A stretch of 64,000 bases of DNA. Source: Chromobotia macracanthus (lineage: Eukaryota > Chordata > Actinopteri > Cypriniformes > Botiidae). Location: assembly GCA_036877525.1 (NCBI GenBank), contig JAZGTH010000126.1:1-64000 (forward strand), given 5' to 3'. Made by a program: the position numbers and the translations under genes. Every line of letters begins with the position of its first letter. The stretch's first letter is position 1. Shown one piece after another: positions 23,201-55,688 of this stretch. The notes beneath the pieces are model-generated. The model saw nothing but the letters and a program-made list of their open reading frames with translations. It was not told the origin of the DNA and did not search any database.

Positions 23201-24415
23201 CATCAGTGTGTAAAATACATTCATTTATACATCCTGTTGTTTCTGTATATAGAAATATCATCAGTGTTGTAACATGATAAAGACACACTCAACACTGTAG
23301 CTAATGAAACATGTTTAACACATACAGACAGTGTCACATTCACATAAGATGCAGACTGCAGTCATGTTTATCTTCTATAAAAGCTGTTTTACTCTACACT
23401 GAGCTGAAAGACCCTCACTGTTGAGATCACACGACCCGCTGAATATTATTCTCTTAATCTCTGTAATCTCCACATCAACTGAGAAATAAATGACTCCTGC
23501 ACTCATGATTGTGTGTGTGAAGAGGGTTTTTCTACAATAACAAACAATCAACAACTTCTGCTGTTGTGTGACTGAATGACTGAATGACTGAAGTAACACA
23601 CTGATCTCTCTCATTCATCTACAACACAACAGATACACTTCAGTCTCACACACACACACATCATCAGAAACACAAAACTGAATGACTGAAGTAACACACT
23701 GATCTCTCTCATTCACCTACAACACAACAGATACACTTCAGTCTCACACACACATCATCAGAAACACAAAACTGAATGACTGAAGTAACACACTGATCTC
23801 TCTCATGCATCTACAACACAACAGATACACTTCAGTCTCACACACACACACATCATCAGAAATACAAAACTGAATGACTGAAGTAACACACTGATCTCTC
23901 TCATTCACCTACAACACAACAGATACACTTCAGTCTCACACACACATCATCAGAAACACAAAACTGAATGACTGAAGTAACACACTGATCTATCTCATTC
24001 ATCTACAACACAACGGATACACTTCAGTCTCACACACACATCATCAGAAACACAAAACTGAATGACTGAAGTAACACACTGATCTCTCTCATGCATCTAC
24101 AGCACAACAGATACACTTCAGTCTCACACACACATCATCAGAAACACAAAACTGAATGACTGAAGTAACACACTGATCTCTCTTATTCATCTACAACACA
24201 ACAGATACACTTACTGTCACACACACACATCATTCACTCATATATCATGAGCTAAAGTTTAAAACTCTGACTGCAGCATGAAACGATTTCGTAAAAATAC
24301 AGAGACAGTGAATCACTTGATCCTGAACACAATGTGACAGTAACTGATCTGCAGTCAGATACACAGAGAGAAGATAATACTCACAGAGCACTAGAGGAAG
24401 TGAACTGAGCTCCAT
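14105..24415 (-). CDS. Gene A: FCRL-like inhibitory Ig-superfamily receptor
   Basis: A predicted type I membrane receptor of the fish Fc-receptor-like group, expected on leukocytes. Eighteen coding exons read continuously for 937 codons: 24385-24415, 23114-23149, 22433-22693, 21488-21772, 20539-20799, 19771-19878, 18900-19172, 18130-18399, 17915-18052, 17644-17817, 17290-17553, 16709-16960, 16510-16620, 15807-15863, 15274-15375, 14735-14791, 14319-14345 and 14105-14211. The order is signal peptide (two exons), nine Ig units (the fourth vestigial, the seventh split by a 97-bp intron), transmembrane exon, then cytoplasmic exons with SVYTPL and VTYAQI, both fitting the ITIM consensus. The family ligand cannot be told from sequence. 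Oddities are an AT instead of GT donor after the 27-nt exon, loss of one ITIM exon present in gene B, and a duplicated cytoplasmic cassette. Product family is fairly sure; exact exon use is inferred. Confidence 0.8.
14319..14345 (-). CDS. Gene A 27-nt cytoplasmic exon with lost donor
   Basis: Encodes GKLKKGDDQ. The base pair after the exon is AT, where gene B has GT (atgagat against gtgagat). If the exon is retained without splicing, translation stops five residues later at TAA; if it is skipped, the phase-1 flanks still join in frame to the last exon. Confidence 0.6.
14735..14791 (-). CDS. Gene A 57-nt cytoplasmic exon (HIYDAV)
   Basis: Phase-1 exon encoding GTEHIYDAVDATDNEDTST. The tyrosine motif has histidine at -2, so it is only ITIM-like. 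A diverged copy lies upstream in the gene at 15807-15863. Confidence 0.75.
14815..14990 (-). mobile_element. tRNA-derived SINE in a gene A intron
   Basis: Read on the minus strand it starts gggtcagttgtggcc, shows a tRNA-like head with ttgctagtttgattcc as a decayed B box, and continues with ggtgcc and cgagcaagacact, which are typical of fish SINE bodies. Its 3' part recurs in the duplicated segment at 15893-15982. Confidence 0.65.
15274..15375 (-). CDS. Gene A cytoplasmic exon with SVYTPL motif
   Basis: Phase-1 exon, acceptor gagcag and donor gtgagt. It starts GEGSESLSAVSPQQNIS and ends with SESVYTPLQS. SVYTPL fits the ITIM consensus. Gene B has SGYTPL at the same place. Confidence 0.78.
15807..15863 (-). 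CDS. Gene A 57-nt cytoplasmic exon, duplicate (HIYDIV)
   Basis: Phase-1 exon encoding GTGHIYDIVGATDNKATST with intact acceptor (attacag) and donor (gtaac). It belongs to the tandem-duplicated cytoplasmic segment. Whether transcripts include it is unknown, but it is in frame. Confidence 0.65.
15893..15982 (-). mobile_element. Truncated duplicate of the SINE
   Basis: Copy of the 3' part of the 14.8-15.0 kb SINE (aagggcac...gtcaggtatagtaaccc region), created by the local tandem duplication and not by a new insertion. Confidence 0.6.
16510..16620 (-). CDS. Gene A transmembrane exon
   Basis: A 111-nt phase-1 exon: a short Ser/Pro stalk, a hydrophobic segment starting LIAGLAVGLSIMFLIIFF, then a basic stop-transfer YKKHK. 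The donor is gttcag, a weak match shared with gene B. Reading through it would give a short tail ending SDLLFF at a TAG. Confidence 0.8.
16709..16960 (-). CDS. Gene A Ig domain 9 (membrane-proximal)
   Basis: 84-codon phase-1 exon starting DVSVILDSPAHPVTEGDSLT. Cysteines lie in TLHCLYG and FYYCKHP. Paralogue of 55768-56019 in gene C. Confidence 0.85.
17290..17553 (-). CDS. Gene A Ig domain 8
   Basis: 88-codon phase-1 exon starting GVSPSVSLIIRPSRSQ. Core cysteines are in SLSCEDH and VYWCESE, with an additional pair around KPCSSETGSTC. Paralogue of 56351-56614. Confidence 0.85.
17644..17817 (-). CDS. Gene A Ig domain 7, second half
   Basis: 58-codon exon following a 97-bp intron. It contains KKASEYELLSDSRRG and the second core cysteine in GVYVCRAERG, ending PLWITG. 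Confidence 0.8.
17915..18052 (-). CDS. Gene A Ig domain 7, first half
   Basis: 46-codon exon with the first core cysteine (TLMCEVTG) and tryptophan (TFSWFTV), ending VKRVSS before a gtaaca donor. The Ig fold is therefore split by a small intron, as in gene C. Confidence 0.8.
18130..18399 (-). CDS. Gene A Ig domain 6
   Basis: 90-codon phase-1 exon with SPKPVVTVEPDKQLFSGET, cysteines in TLRCDIQ and YSCKGER, tryptophan in WTYTWTV. Typical of fish FCRL-like domains. Confidence 0.85.
18900..19172 (-). CDS. Gene A Ig domain 5
   Basis: 91-codon phase-1 exon with SKPKAELRSDVKGAV, cysteines in TLTCHMS and FWCRAGR, tryptophan in RFYWYKH, and the NPVYYTDYSD strand. Confidence 0.85.
19771..19878 (-). 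CDS. Gene A Ig domain 4, vestigial 36-codon exon
   Basis: Remnant of a DLPEV-type Ig exon with both splice sites and open frame kept. The normal exon (285 nt, at 21488-21772) has lost 177 internal nt, a multiple of three, including the first cysteine and the tryptophan. Only the end of the fold (FLCKGEIHRRPQTSQ...) remains. Confidence 0.65.
20539..20799 (-). CDS. Gene A Ig domain 3 (RPKAG type)
   Basis: 87-codon phase-1 exon with RPKAGVSVQPDGRVFRGES, cysteines in TLTCVING and YTCRGTE, tryptophan in HYSWYKD. The protein is identical to Ig domain 1 of the same gene. Confidence 0.88.
21488..21772 (-). CDS. Gene A Ig domain 2 (DLPEV type)
   Basis: 95-codon phase-1 exon with DLPEVTVSVKPDGSVFTGET, cysteines in TLKCEIE and HFRCTAEI, tryptophans in DWRYQWY. 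Paralogue of 61110-61394. Confidence 0.88.
22433..22693 (-). CDS. Gene A Ig domain 1 (RPKAG type)
   Basis: 87-codon phase-1 exon, identical at protein level to domain 3 and nearly so to exons at 31514-31774 and 61600-61860. It follows the signal-peptide exons. Confidence 0.88.
23114..23149 (-). CDS. Gene A signal-peptide exon 2
   Basis: A 36-nt exon between a tttacag acceptor and a gtgatt donor, encoding LLISNIHSEQTE. Joined to exon 1 it completes a hydrophobic leader. A split leader with a small second exon is typical of Fc-receptor-like genes. Confidence 0.75.
23563..24235. repeat. ~95-bp minisatellite in gene A intron 1
   Basis: About seven tandem units with the core actgaatgactgaagtaaca followed by a (CA)n tract whose length varies. 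The same repeat, longer, lies at the same place in gene B (51.5-52.7 kb). Confidence 0.92.
24385..24415 (-). CDS. Gene A signal-peptide exon 1 with start codon
   Basis: ATG at 24415-24413 opens MELSSLPLVL, a leader start, and the exon ends at a gtgagt donor after 31 nt. The identical exon lies at 52845-52875. Confidence 0.82.
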
Positions 24416-24530
24416 ACTGATGTACTGATGAGCAGCAGTTAAAGAAACAGTCTGTGATAAAGACTCAACTCCTCCTCTATAACACCATGTGATAAATAAA
24501 GACTTGGTTTTAGTGGGTAAGAACCACCAC
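24416..24530 (-). promoter_or_regulatory. Gene A proximal promoter region (inferred)
   Basis: The 60-70 bases upstream of the ATG match gene B. Gene B has a PU.1/ETS-like agaggaagtg there; gene A reads agaggaggag, so the core is altered. No clear TATA box at usual spacing is visible. Confidence 0.4.
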
Positions 24531-26290
24531 AGAGGCTAGAAGCGTGTTTGGTGTTATATTCAAACATTATAGGAAAATTAGAAAATTATTTAAAAATGAG
24601 AAAAGTTTTATTATTATTCTGTAATGTTAACAACAGGACAAACACCCACTACACGAAACAAATGCTTGACCTCACCATCTGCTTTGAAATGTTTTTACAA
24701 TTCAACCAATGATTACAAGCACATACTATTGGTTGTACAATAGTATTCTGATGTAAATAAAAAACATTTATGCTGGAAGTAGCGAGAAATACTAAATAAA
24801 AAAGAAAATAGTGAACGACTTTTGTTCTTCTCACACTGGTTAATTCCACAGAACTGAAACTAATGAGCTCACCTCCATCTGTCTCTGTTGAGAGATGTAG
24901 CTGTGAAAATAATACTGATGACTACACGTTTAAGAATAAAGGTGTGAAAGAGACGTCAATGAAAAACCTGTGACATCTATGAAAGCTTCTCTTGCACAAA
25001 AGATTCATTAGATCATGAAAAGAAAACATATTCTTCTATAAATCTTTCACTAAAAATTAGATTCAGTCTGTAACTTCTCCTGCAATATTTGTTCTACAGA
25101 TGATTGACACCTCAGATCCTGCGGCCTGTTGAGGAGAGGTGAGCTGTTAGCAGAGGTGAGCAGTCTTAAGCAGGTAAGAAGAACCACAGAGGCTAATGAA
25201 GCGTGTTTGGTGCTACATAAAACTATTACAGGATACGTTTAAAAATGAGAAAACAATTCAAATTATTTAGTAAGATTAACTACAGGACAAACACACATAA
25301 TATTCTTATTTGTAAATAAGGAAACTAGTGAGCGACTGTTGTTCTTCTCACACTGGTTAATTCCACAGAACTGAAACTAATGAGCTCACCTCCGTCTGTC
25401 TCTATTGAGAGATGTAGCTGTGAAAATAACACTGATGACACCTTTAAAAATAAAGGTGTGAAAGGAAATAACCTACAAACTGCATAGCAACTCACTAAAA
25501 GCCACTTAGCAACCACAGACAAAACCACGTCACCCTGGAAGAAAGTTTCCTGTACAAAAGTTTCAGAACATCATAAAGATCCCAAAAACGTTTCAGACAA
25601 CAAGGCCACAAATCGCATCTTAAAGGTGCAACCCGTAACTTATCAGTTATTAAATCAGTTATTGAGCAAGTACATGACAGATCAGAGTTCAACACATTCT
25701 GCTTACCTCACCCGATTAAACGTGAGTTTATCATAATAATGATTTATAATGTGAGCTGTCGGGTCCGATTTTGTGCTAAACGTCAGTCTGACGTCATTCA
25801 TCTGCGTGTTTGTATGACGTCATTAAAGAAAGAAAAATCCGGCCGCTATATCACGTGTGTGGGAGCTGAAGATAGTGGAGCCTGAAGTGAAATAAGAGCG
25901 AAAGTAACTTGTGTTTTATATCTGAAACAGAAATGAGCACAGACGAAGCAAAAGTGACGGATTGCAGCTTTAACATCTCCAGTGAGAAAATGAAAGTGTC
26001 GCAGGAGAAAAGTGAGGAAGTCCATCATCCTCCAGCTCAAAACTCGTGTGATGTGAAGCGCTTTATTTACATGTGAAAGAAATAGAGACAAAGACACGAA
26101 CAAGATAAAACGTCACACTTCTTACCTTCCCCAAAAGAAACGCAACAGTGTGAATAAAGAGCGGAGAGAAATCACAGCGACCTCTAGTGTGTGAAGTCTT
26201 ATAACATCTTCATCACTGTTCCGGCTGTCTGTCTGTCTGTCTCGTCTGTCTGTCCTCGTCTCTTCTCTTCCTTTCACTTTCACTTCCGCC
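24531..26290. other. Spacer between gene A and the orphan promoter
   Basis: No gene seen. Two related ~100-bp segments occur at about 24815-24905 and 25330-25435 (shared cttctcacactggttaattc). The segment at 25105-25135 matches 53951-53981 upstream of gene B. Two TGACGTCA sites occur at about 25789 and 25816. Confidence 0.45.
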
Positions 26291-26432
26291 GTCCCCTTTG
26301 ACCCGTGACGTCACCTCCTGCCCACCAATCGCGTCTCTCCTCTCTGTATAAAAGAGGACGCCGAGCCGCCCGCAGCAGCTTTGATGGCGATATTGTGTGT
26401 TCATGTAGTTTTGTGTTGTATTCATTGGTGAG
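26291..26432 (+). promoter_or_regulatory. Orphan CRE/CCAAT/TATA promoter with leader-like ORF
   Basis: TGACGTCA at 26306-26313, CCAAT at 26325-26329 and TATAAAA at 26347-26353 are spaced as in a strong RNA polymerase II core promoter. The surroundings are CpG-rich, unlike the rest. About 30 bases beyond the TATA box an ATG at 26384 opens a hydrophobic 15-codon frame (MAILCVHVVLCCIHW) that overlaps a good donor (attg/gtgagc at about 26427). No downstream exon could be recognised. Confidence 0.5.
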
Positions 26433-27032
26433 CGTGTGTGTGCTTGTGTTGTCTTGTGTCTCTGCCTCATATCTGTGCATTTCTTCCTCGTTTTGTGTCA
26501 TTTGTTTGTCTCTGGTGGAAAGAGGAGAGGTGAGGACACACATTGTGTCACACGCAGCTGTATCTTCTGTATTAGACACACTAGGTGAGGCTTTTATTAC
26601 TTACACAGTGTCATTTAGTGAGGTGGGTGTCACCTGTTTACTGACATTTATTTCAGGCTTTATTGTTCATGTTACAGCCCCACACCAACATCAGCTATTG
26701 ACATACAGCTGCATATTCTCATACACTGATCAGCTGATGTCATGAGTCCATTATATGTGAAGAAACATGTTGAATCTGTCATTAAAATGGATGAAATTGT
26801 TCTATGAACGAGACACACATCAATAATAAATGATTCACTGCTGCATTCACATGTGAGTGTCACTCCTTGTTATTGACTGCAGGTGTCAGTAAAACTCACC
26901 ATCACAACACATTCATATCAGACTGATGTTTCATCTTCTCTCACTGCAGACTCACATTGATCTTCAACAGATGAGCTGATAACTGTTAAATACAGACAAA
27001 AACCATCTCAGCTGTTAACTGAGTTTAATAAA
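26433..27032. other. No supported gene
   Basis: Includes part of an inverted repeat shared with about 11255-11350. A long plus frame overlapping the promoter (26305-26745) lacks domain features. Confidence 0.35.
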
Positions 27033-27595
27033 CATATTATAATGCAGTAAATCTGAACCACAACAAACAACATGAGAGACTTTGGTGTGGGCACCCTAGC
27101 AACCACCAAGGAAACCTTAGCAATCAAATACCGATGCTTTAAAAACCGGTCAGGAAATCATAGCAACACCCTGTTGTGTAATGTGGTGAAGTACCAGCAC
27201 CAGCATTTTATATTAATATTTGATATTTATATAATAAGAAACAACAATAGTGACATTTGCTTTATTAAGCTCCACTGAATATTGAAATGAATGAATTGGC
27301 ATCATTACACCTGTAGGTGGAGATCTGTGAGTGTTTGAGGATCATCAGTGTAGCAGCTGCTTCATCTTCTGCTCCTCCACTGTTGTTGTTTTCTCCATTC
27401 AGGTCAGCAGGTGGTGAACAGCTTCATGTGTCGTTATAGAGACCATCAGGATGAGACGTGAGTGTTCAGTGACTGCAGGAGTCAAACCCTCAACTGCAGG
27501 ATCTTAATAAACACAAACCGCATCTACAGGACCTGACACTGAAGTCATGATCTCATCTCACTAGAGCGAACGTTCATTCTTCCAGTCTGCTGGAA

Positions 27596-27872
27596 GGGAT
27601 TCAGAAGGCACTGGATTTTTCCTGAATCCAGTTTCATATCTACTGGAAATATCTGTCCTTCAACAGCCTGTCTGTGATCCTGTAGCAGTGAGAATAACTT
27701 CACATCATCAGTAATCGTGTTTGTTCAGTAATAAACACTCAGAATTCAAGTGTATCTGTCCTACAGCAACATCACTGATGAAGATGAGCAGAAGAGCTGC
27801 AGTGCTCAACATCCTGATTTCCTCTCAGATGTTCTGATGAAGATCAGCCAGAATGAATTTACTGCAGATGCT
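27596..27872 (-). pseudogene. ART 5' fragment downstream of gene B
   Basis: Same truncated ART 5' piece as at 13110-13392. Exon 1 is at 27756-27812 (ATG at 27812-27810), with the same GT-to-AT donor change and the same breakpoint in exon 2. The shared damage shows that it was broken before the A/B duplication. Confidence 0.8.
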
Positions 27873-28664
27873 GCGAGACTAAATGTTGAATTAGTATCAA
27901 ATATATCACAACAGTCTTTTAATAAAGTTTTGCATGTGTGTAACATCTACATGATCTGAATTCAGAAAATAAAAACTACAAGTTCAATCTGTGAAAGGTT
28001 AAAATTTTATTCCTATAAAAGCACATGATGAGAAAACAGTTTTGAGCTGAACTGTGATACTAGAAACACATTAAAATAATGGAGAAAATCATTGTGAACA
28101 ATAAAGAATGCACACAGTTCCACTACACAACTGCAGAAACATAATACACCAAACACAACATGTTACTTATTACTGTATTTCTTAAAAACATTTTGTGCTT
28201 TATTAGGATAGAAAAGATAGAAAAACTGTCAGGTATAAAACTAAACCATGAGAATCACAGTGAGTTTAAGAAGAAACACTTTACTGCTGTAGCTCATAGC
28301 CTATAATATGACATATATTAACATATATGTTATATTTAATATTATATATTAGGTCACCTGGCATGTTTTTTAATAATTATAGTTCCACTAGATTAAAACA
28401 CACATGAAAACGTATTAAAATATAATCAAACTTCATGATAAAACTCCAAAACTTAGTTAAAACTAAACTCTTAAAGACACTGAACCCCTGTTAGTAAAGC
28501 ATTACAAGATTCATATCTAATTATTTATTAGAGATGATTGATAATTAAGTCTAATAATAATAATAATAATAATATCTTAAGTTCATATTTGATGCTTCAT
28601 AGTATCATAAGTTCAGTAATATACATGTTTGTATCTCTTTGTTGTTTTTGTCTCCTTTGGTCTT

Positions 28665-52875
<24,211 letters not shown>

Positions 52876-52960
52876 ACTGATGTACTGATGAGCAGCAGTT
52901 AAAGAAACAGTCTGTGATAAAGACTCAGCACTTCCTCTATAACACCATGTGCTGCATGAA
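52876..52960 (-). promoter_or_regulatory. Gene B proximal promoter region (inferred)
   Basis: An agaggaagtg site (minus strand; plus 52929-52938 cacttcctct) fits the PU.1/ETS consensus and lies ~55 bases upstream of the ATG, close to the position expected for a TATA-less myeloid or B-cell promoter. A cacatg E-box-like motif lies just upstream of it. Confidence 0.45.
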
Positions 52961-53633
52961 CGTTCTAGATCAAATCTACACATGAAGTGTCACTCTGACT
53001 TTTCTACACAAACGTCTGAATGTGACATACAGTGTCAAATGCAGTAAAACAACATTCATTTATCATTAACTGCACATCATTTGTGATCAACTGTTGTTCT
53101 CACACTGGTTAAAACCACAGAACTGAAACACAACAGAAACCAAACCCACAATGAGCTTCATCTGTCTCTGTTCTATCAGACCACCAACACTGGAGCTGCT
53201 GAGTTTGACAGACATATAACACAGTTATCAGTGGTGCTTGAAGACAATAACTGTCTATTGATTATACGTACAGTTAGACATTAAAATAAACCCACCACAG
53301 TATTCAACTTCACAGCAGAACTCATCCTGCATTGAGACTGTAATGTAAGATGTGCATATTATATGTGTTCAGTACTGAGAGACTCATCACAGCTGTTCAC
53401 ACAACAATACTTACATGTTTATAATGTCTGCTCGGTTCACTAATGAATGAGTCTTTTGAGTCGGTTCTTCATGAATGAACTGTACAAAGTGCTTTGAATC
53501 AATTCATGATTCAGGTGATTCAAGAGAGTCAAATGATTCAGACAGTTTATTCTCACACTGAATCGTTTGTCGTGAGTTTCTGAAACACTGAATGATCCAT
53601 TTCTGCTTGTGTTTATTTACACGACAGTTAAGA

Positions 53634-53772
53634 TTGAACAGAGAGATTGAAGCTGAAAGAGGAAATAAAAGAAAATAGATGCAGGACTAAGAATTTCTAG
53701 TTGCTGGTAAAGTGACGCATCTTCAGTCAGAGTGTGAAGAGACACACCAGCGTTATCAGATCTCATCTGTGT
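53634..53772. repeat. ~140-bp repeat, first copy
   Basis: Matches 54825-54965 (shared atagatgcaggacta, tctagttgctgg, cttcagtcagagtgtgaag) with about ten per cent differences. Confidence 0.8.
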
Positions 53773-54554
53773 GAATGTGTTAGATATATAGACTCTTAAT
53801 TATATTTAGTACCATTTTAGAAACTGCACTCGAATTTCACAGTATGTATCATGCAATGACAATAAAGAAAATCTAAATAATTTTTATTTTTTATGTTACT
53901 GGTGTTTGCTAAGGAAACGGTTTGTGTCTTAATTTCTGGTACAGATACGAATGTCACCTCAGATCCTGCGGCCTGTTGAGGAGAGCTGACTATTACTTTT
54001 CTATGTGCTCAAACACAAACATAGAGCTGCTGTATATTAAAAGAGGAACTAAACCTTTACTAGAGGTGAGAACACCACAGACGGTTAGCAGTGGATTCTT
54101 TTAACATGGAAAAGTATCACCCACAACAGCACAGCAACCATCTAACAATAGCCTTGAAACTGCATAGCAACTCAATAAAGCCACACAGCAACCACAAAAC
54201 AACAACCTGGCAACCACTCTCAACAGCATGCAAAACGTTTTCTATATAAAAGTTTCAGTCATCTGACCAGAATATTTAAAAAATATGAAAAAATTTCAGG
54301 CAACAATAAAATGTCAATAAAATTGTGTCTTAATGTCTCTAGTGCAACAGTTTGACTTTCCCTCTCAAAAGTGAGGGAGGATTTAGACTCTGTGACACTG
54401 AAATATTATTATTGTTATCAAGTCAGTTCTGAGACTTTATAAATAAAGACTATAAATTTACATGCAGGTTTGAATTATGAATGTAAAATACAAAGGTTTC
54501 TTAGAAAACAACATTAATTTGTGAATTTACTTATTTTAAATTATTTTGGAATTC

Positions 54555-54612
54555 ATTTTTTAATACATTTACATTTAGCAGACGGTTTTATTCAAAGAAC
54601 TTACAAAGGTGA
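54555..54612. mobile_element. SINE-like 3' tail
   Basis: acatttagcagacggtttta and ttcaaagaacttacaaa resemble the conserved teleost SINE tail. Confidence 0.5.
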
Positions 54613-54824
54613 GAAAAACAATATCAACATGAAATCAAACTGGACTTTATTTACTTAATACATGTTACTGGTCTGGTGCAGGATTCATCTGTACACATGA
54701 TTCAAAAGACAAATGTTGTTTACCTTTGTAATCTTTCATCAAAAAGCAATACGTTAAATCTCAATTTCAAGTAAAAGTAATAATGTTTAGAAAAATAAAG
54801 ATCTAGGCAGCATTTATACATTTA

Positions 54825-54965
54825 AACGAGAGACTGAAGATGAAAGAGGAAGTAAACAGGAAATAGATGCAGGACTATGAATATCTAGTTGCTGGTGACG
54901 TGATGTATCTTCAGTCAGAGTGTGAAGAGACACTCACACCAGCGGTTATCAGATCTCATCTGCAC
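54825..54965. repeat. ~140-bp repeat, second copy
   Basis: Second copy of 53634-53772, direct orientation, 1.2 kb away. Confidence 0.8.
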
Positions 54966-55503
54966 GTCATCTGTGTTTCATGCACAAGTTTTCTGTGGTC
55001 TGGCATGAAACCTAAAACTATATCATATCACTGACTTAATGCCATTATAAAGTTATCAATCATTCTGTATTGGAACAGAATCCATTCTAATGGAATTGAT
55101 TGGACTGTTGAATGTTGGAGGAGTGAAAACTGTCTGGCCATTGGACAGTCAATATAGCCCCGCCCTCAGGGCAGAGACATGTCATCACGAGAAGAGAGGT
55201 GGGTTTGAATGGGAGGGTAAGTGATTGTTTTAGAAAAAAGATTACAAGGGCACATGAATTTAAAAATATGACATGCATCATAATAATAAACACGACAATA
55301 TTCCATCAAAATAAGAATTTTGATTTCACTGCGACTTTAATATCAAGTGTGTGTAATGCTTTTCATGTCCATATACATCATTTAAAAAGTGACAGAAAAA
55401 ACGTTACAGAAGGTGCCCCCACTCCACCTCCGCAAGAAACCTTGCAAAACCCAATATTGAGAAATACCTTCTCCTCACACTAGCAAATATTTAAACAAAT
55501 GTT

Positions 55504-55509
55504 TTTATT
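55504..55509 (-). terminator. Polyadenylation signal of gene C (candidate)
   Basis: AATAAA on the minus strand, about 55 bases after the gene C stop codon. Confidence 0.5.
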
Positions 55510-55560
55510 TCACCTTATTTCAATATAATGAGTAAATAAAATTTGTAATGACCTAATAAA

Positions 55561-55688
55561 TCAGTCAGATATTTCACCTCTTAATCTCCAGCATTTGAAA
55601 ACCAGCACAACTGTCACTAACAGATATGGACAAGCTGCCAGAAGAAAACTGAGAATGTTGATGCCAAAAATCTCCTCCTGAAAACCTC
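55561..55688 (-). CDS. Gene C transmembrane exon and stop
   Basis: Starts GGFQEEIFGINILSFLLAAC, continues hydrophobic to VLVFKCWRLRG and stops at TGA (55563-55561). A gtgaaa at the end could serve as a donor to unseen exons. Confidence 0.65.

Larger units (their letters stand above)
52961..55500. other. Spacer between genes B and C
   Basis: No gene supported. It holds a ~140-bp repeat pair, a ctcggttcac/gagtcggttc type cyprinid repeat at 53430-53590, a tagcaacc-type repeat at 54120-54215 and a SINE-like tail at 54555-54612. Confidence 0.45.

Noticed and set aside
26305..26745. 146-codon plus-strand frame as a membrane protein
   Set aside because: It begins inside the promoter, upstream of the TATA box, and has no known domain; the hydrophobic stretch follows from T-rich sequence.
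27750..27959. Plus-strand 69-codon frame
   Set aside because: It is antisense to the ART exon 1 fragment.
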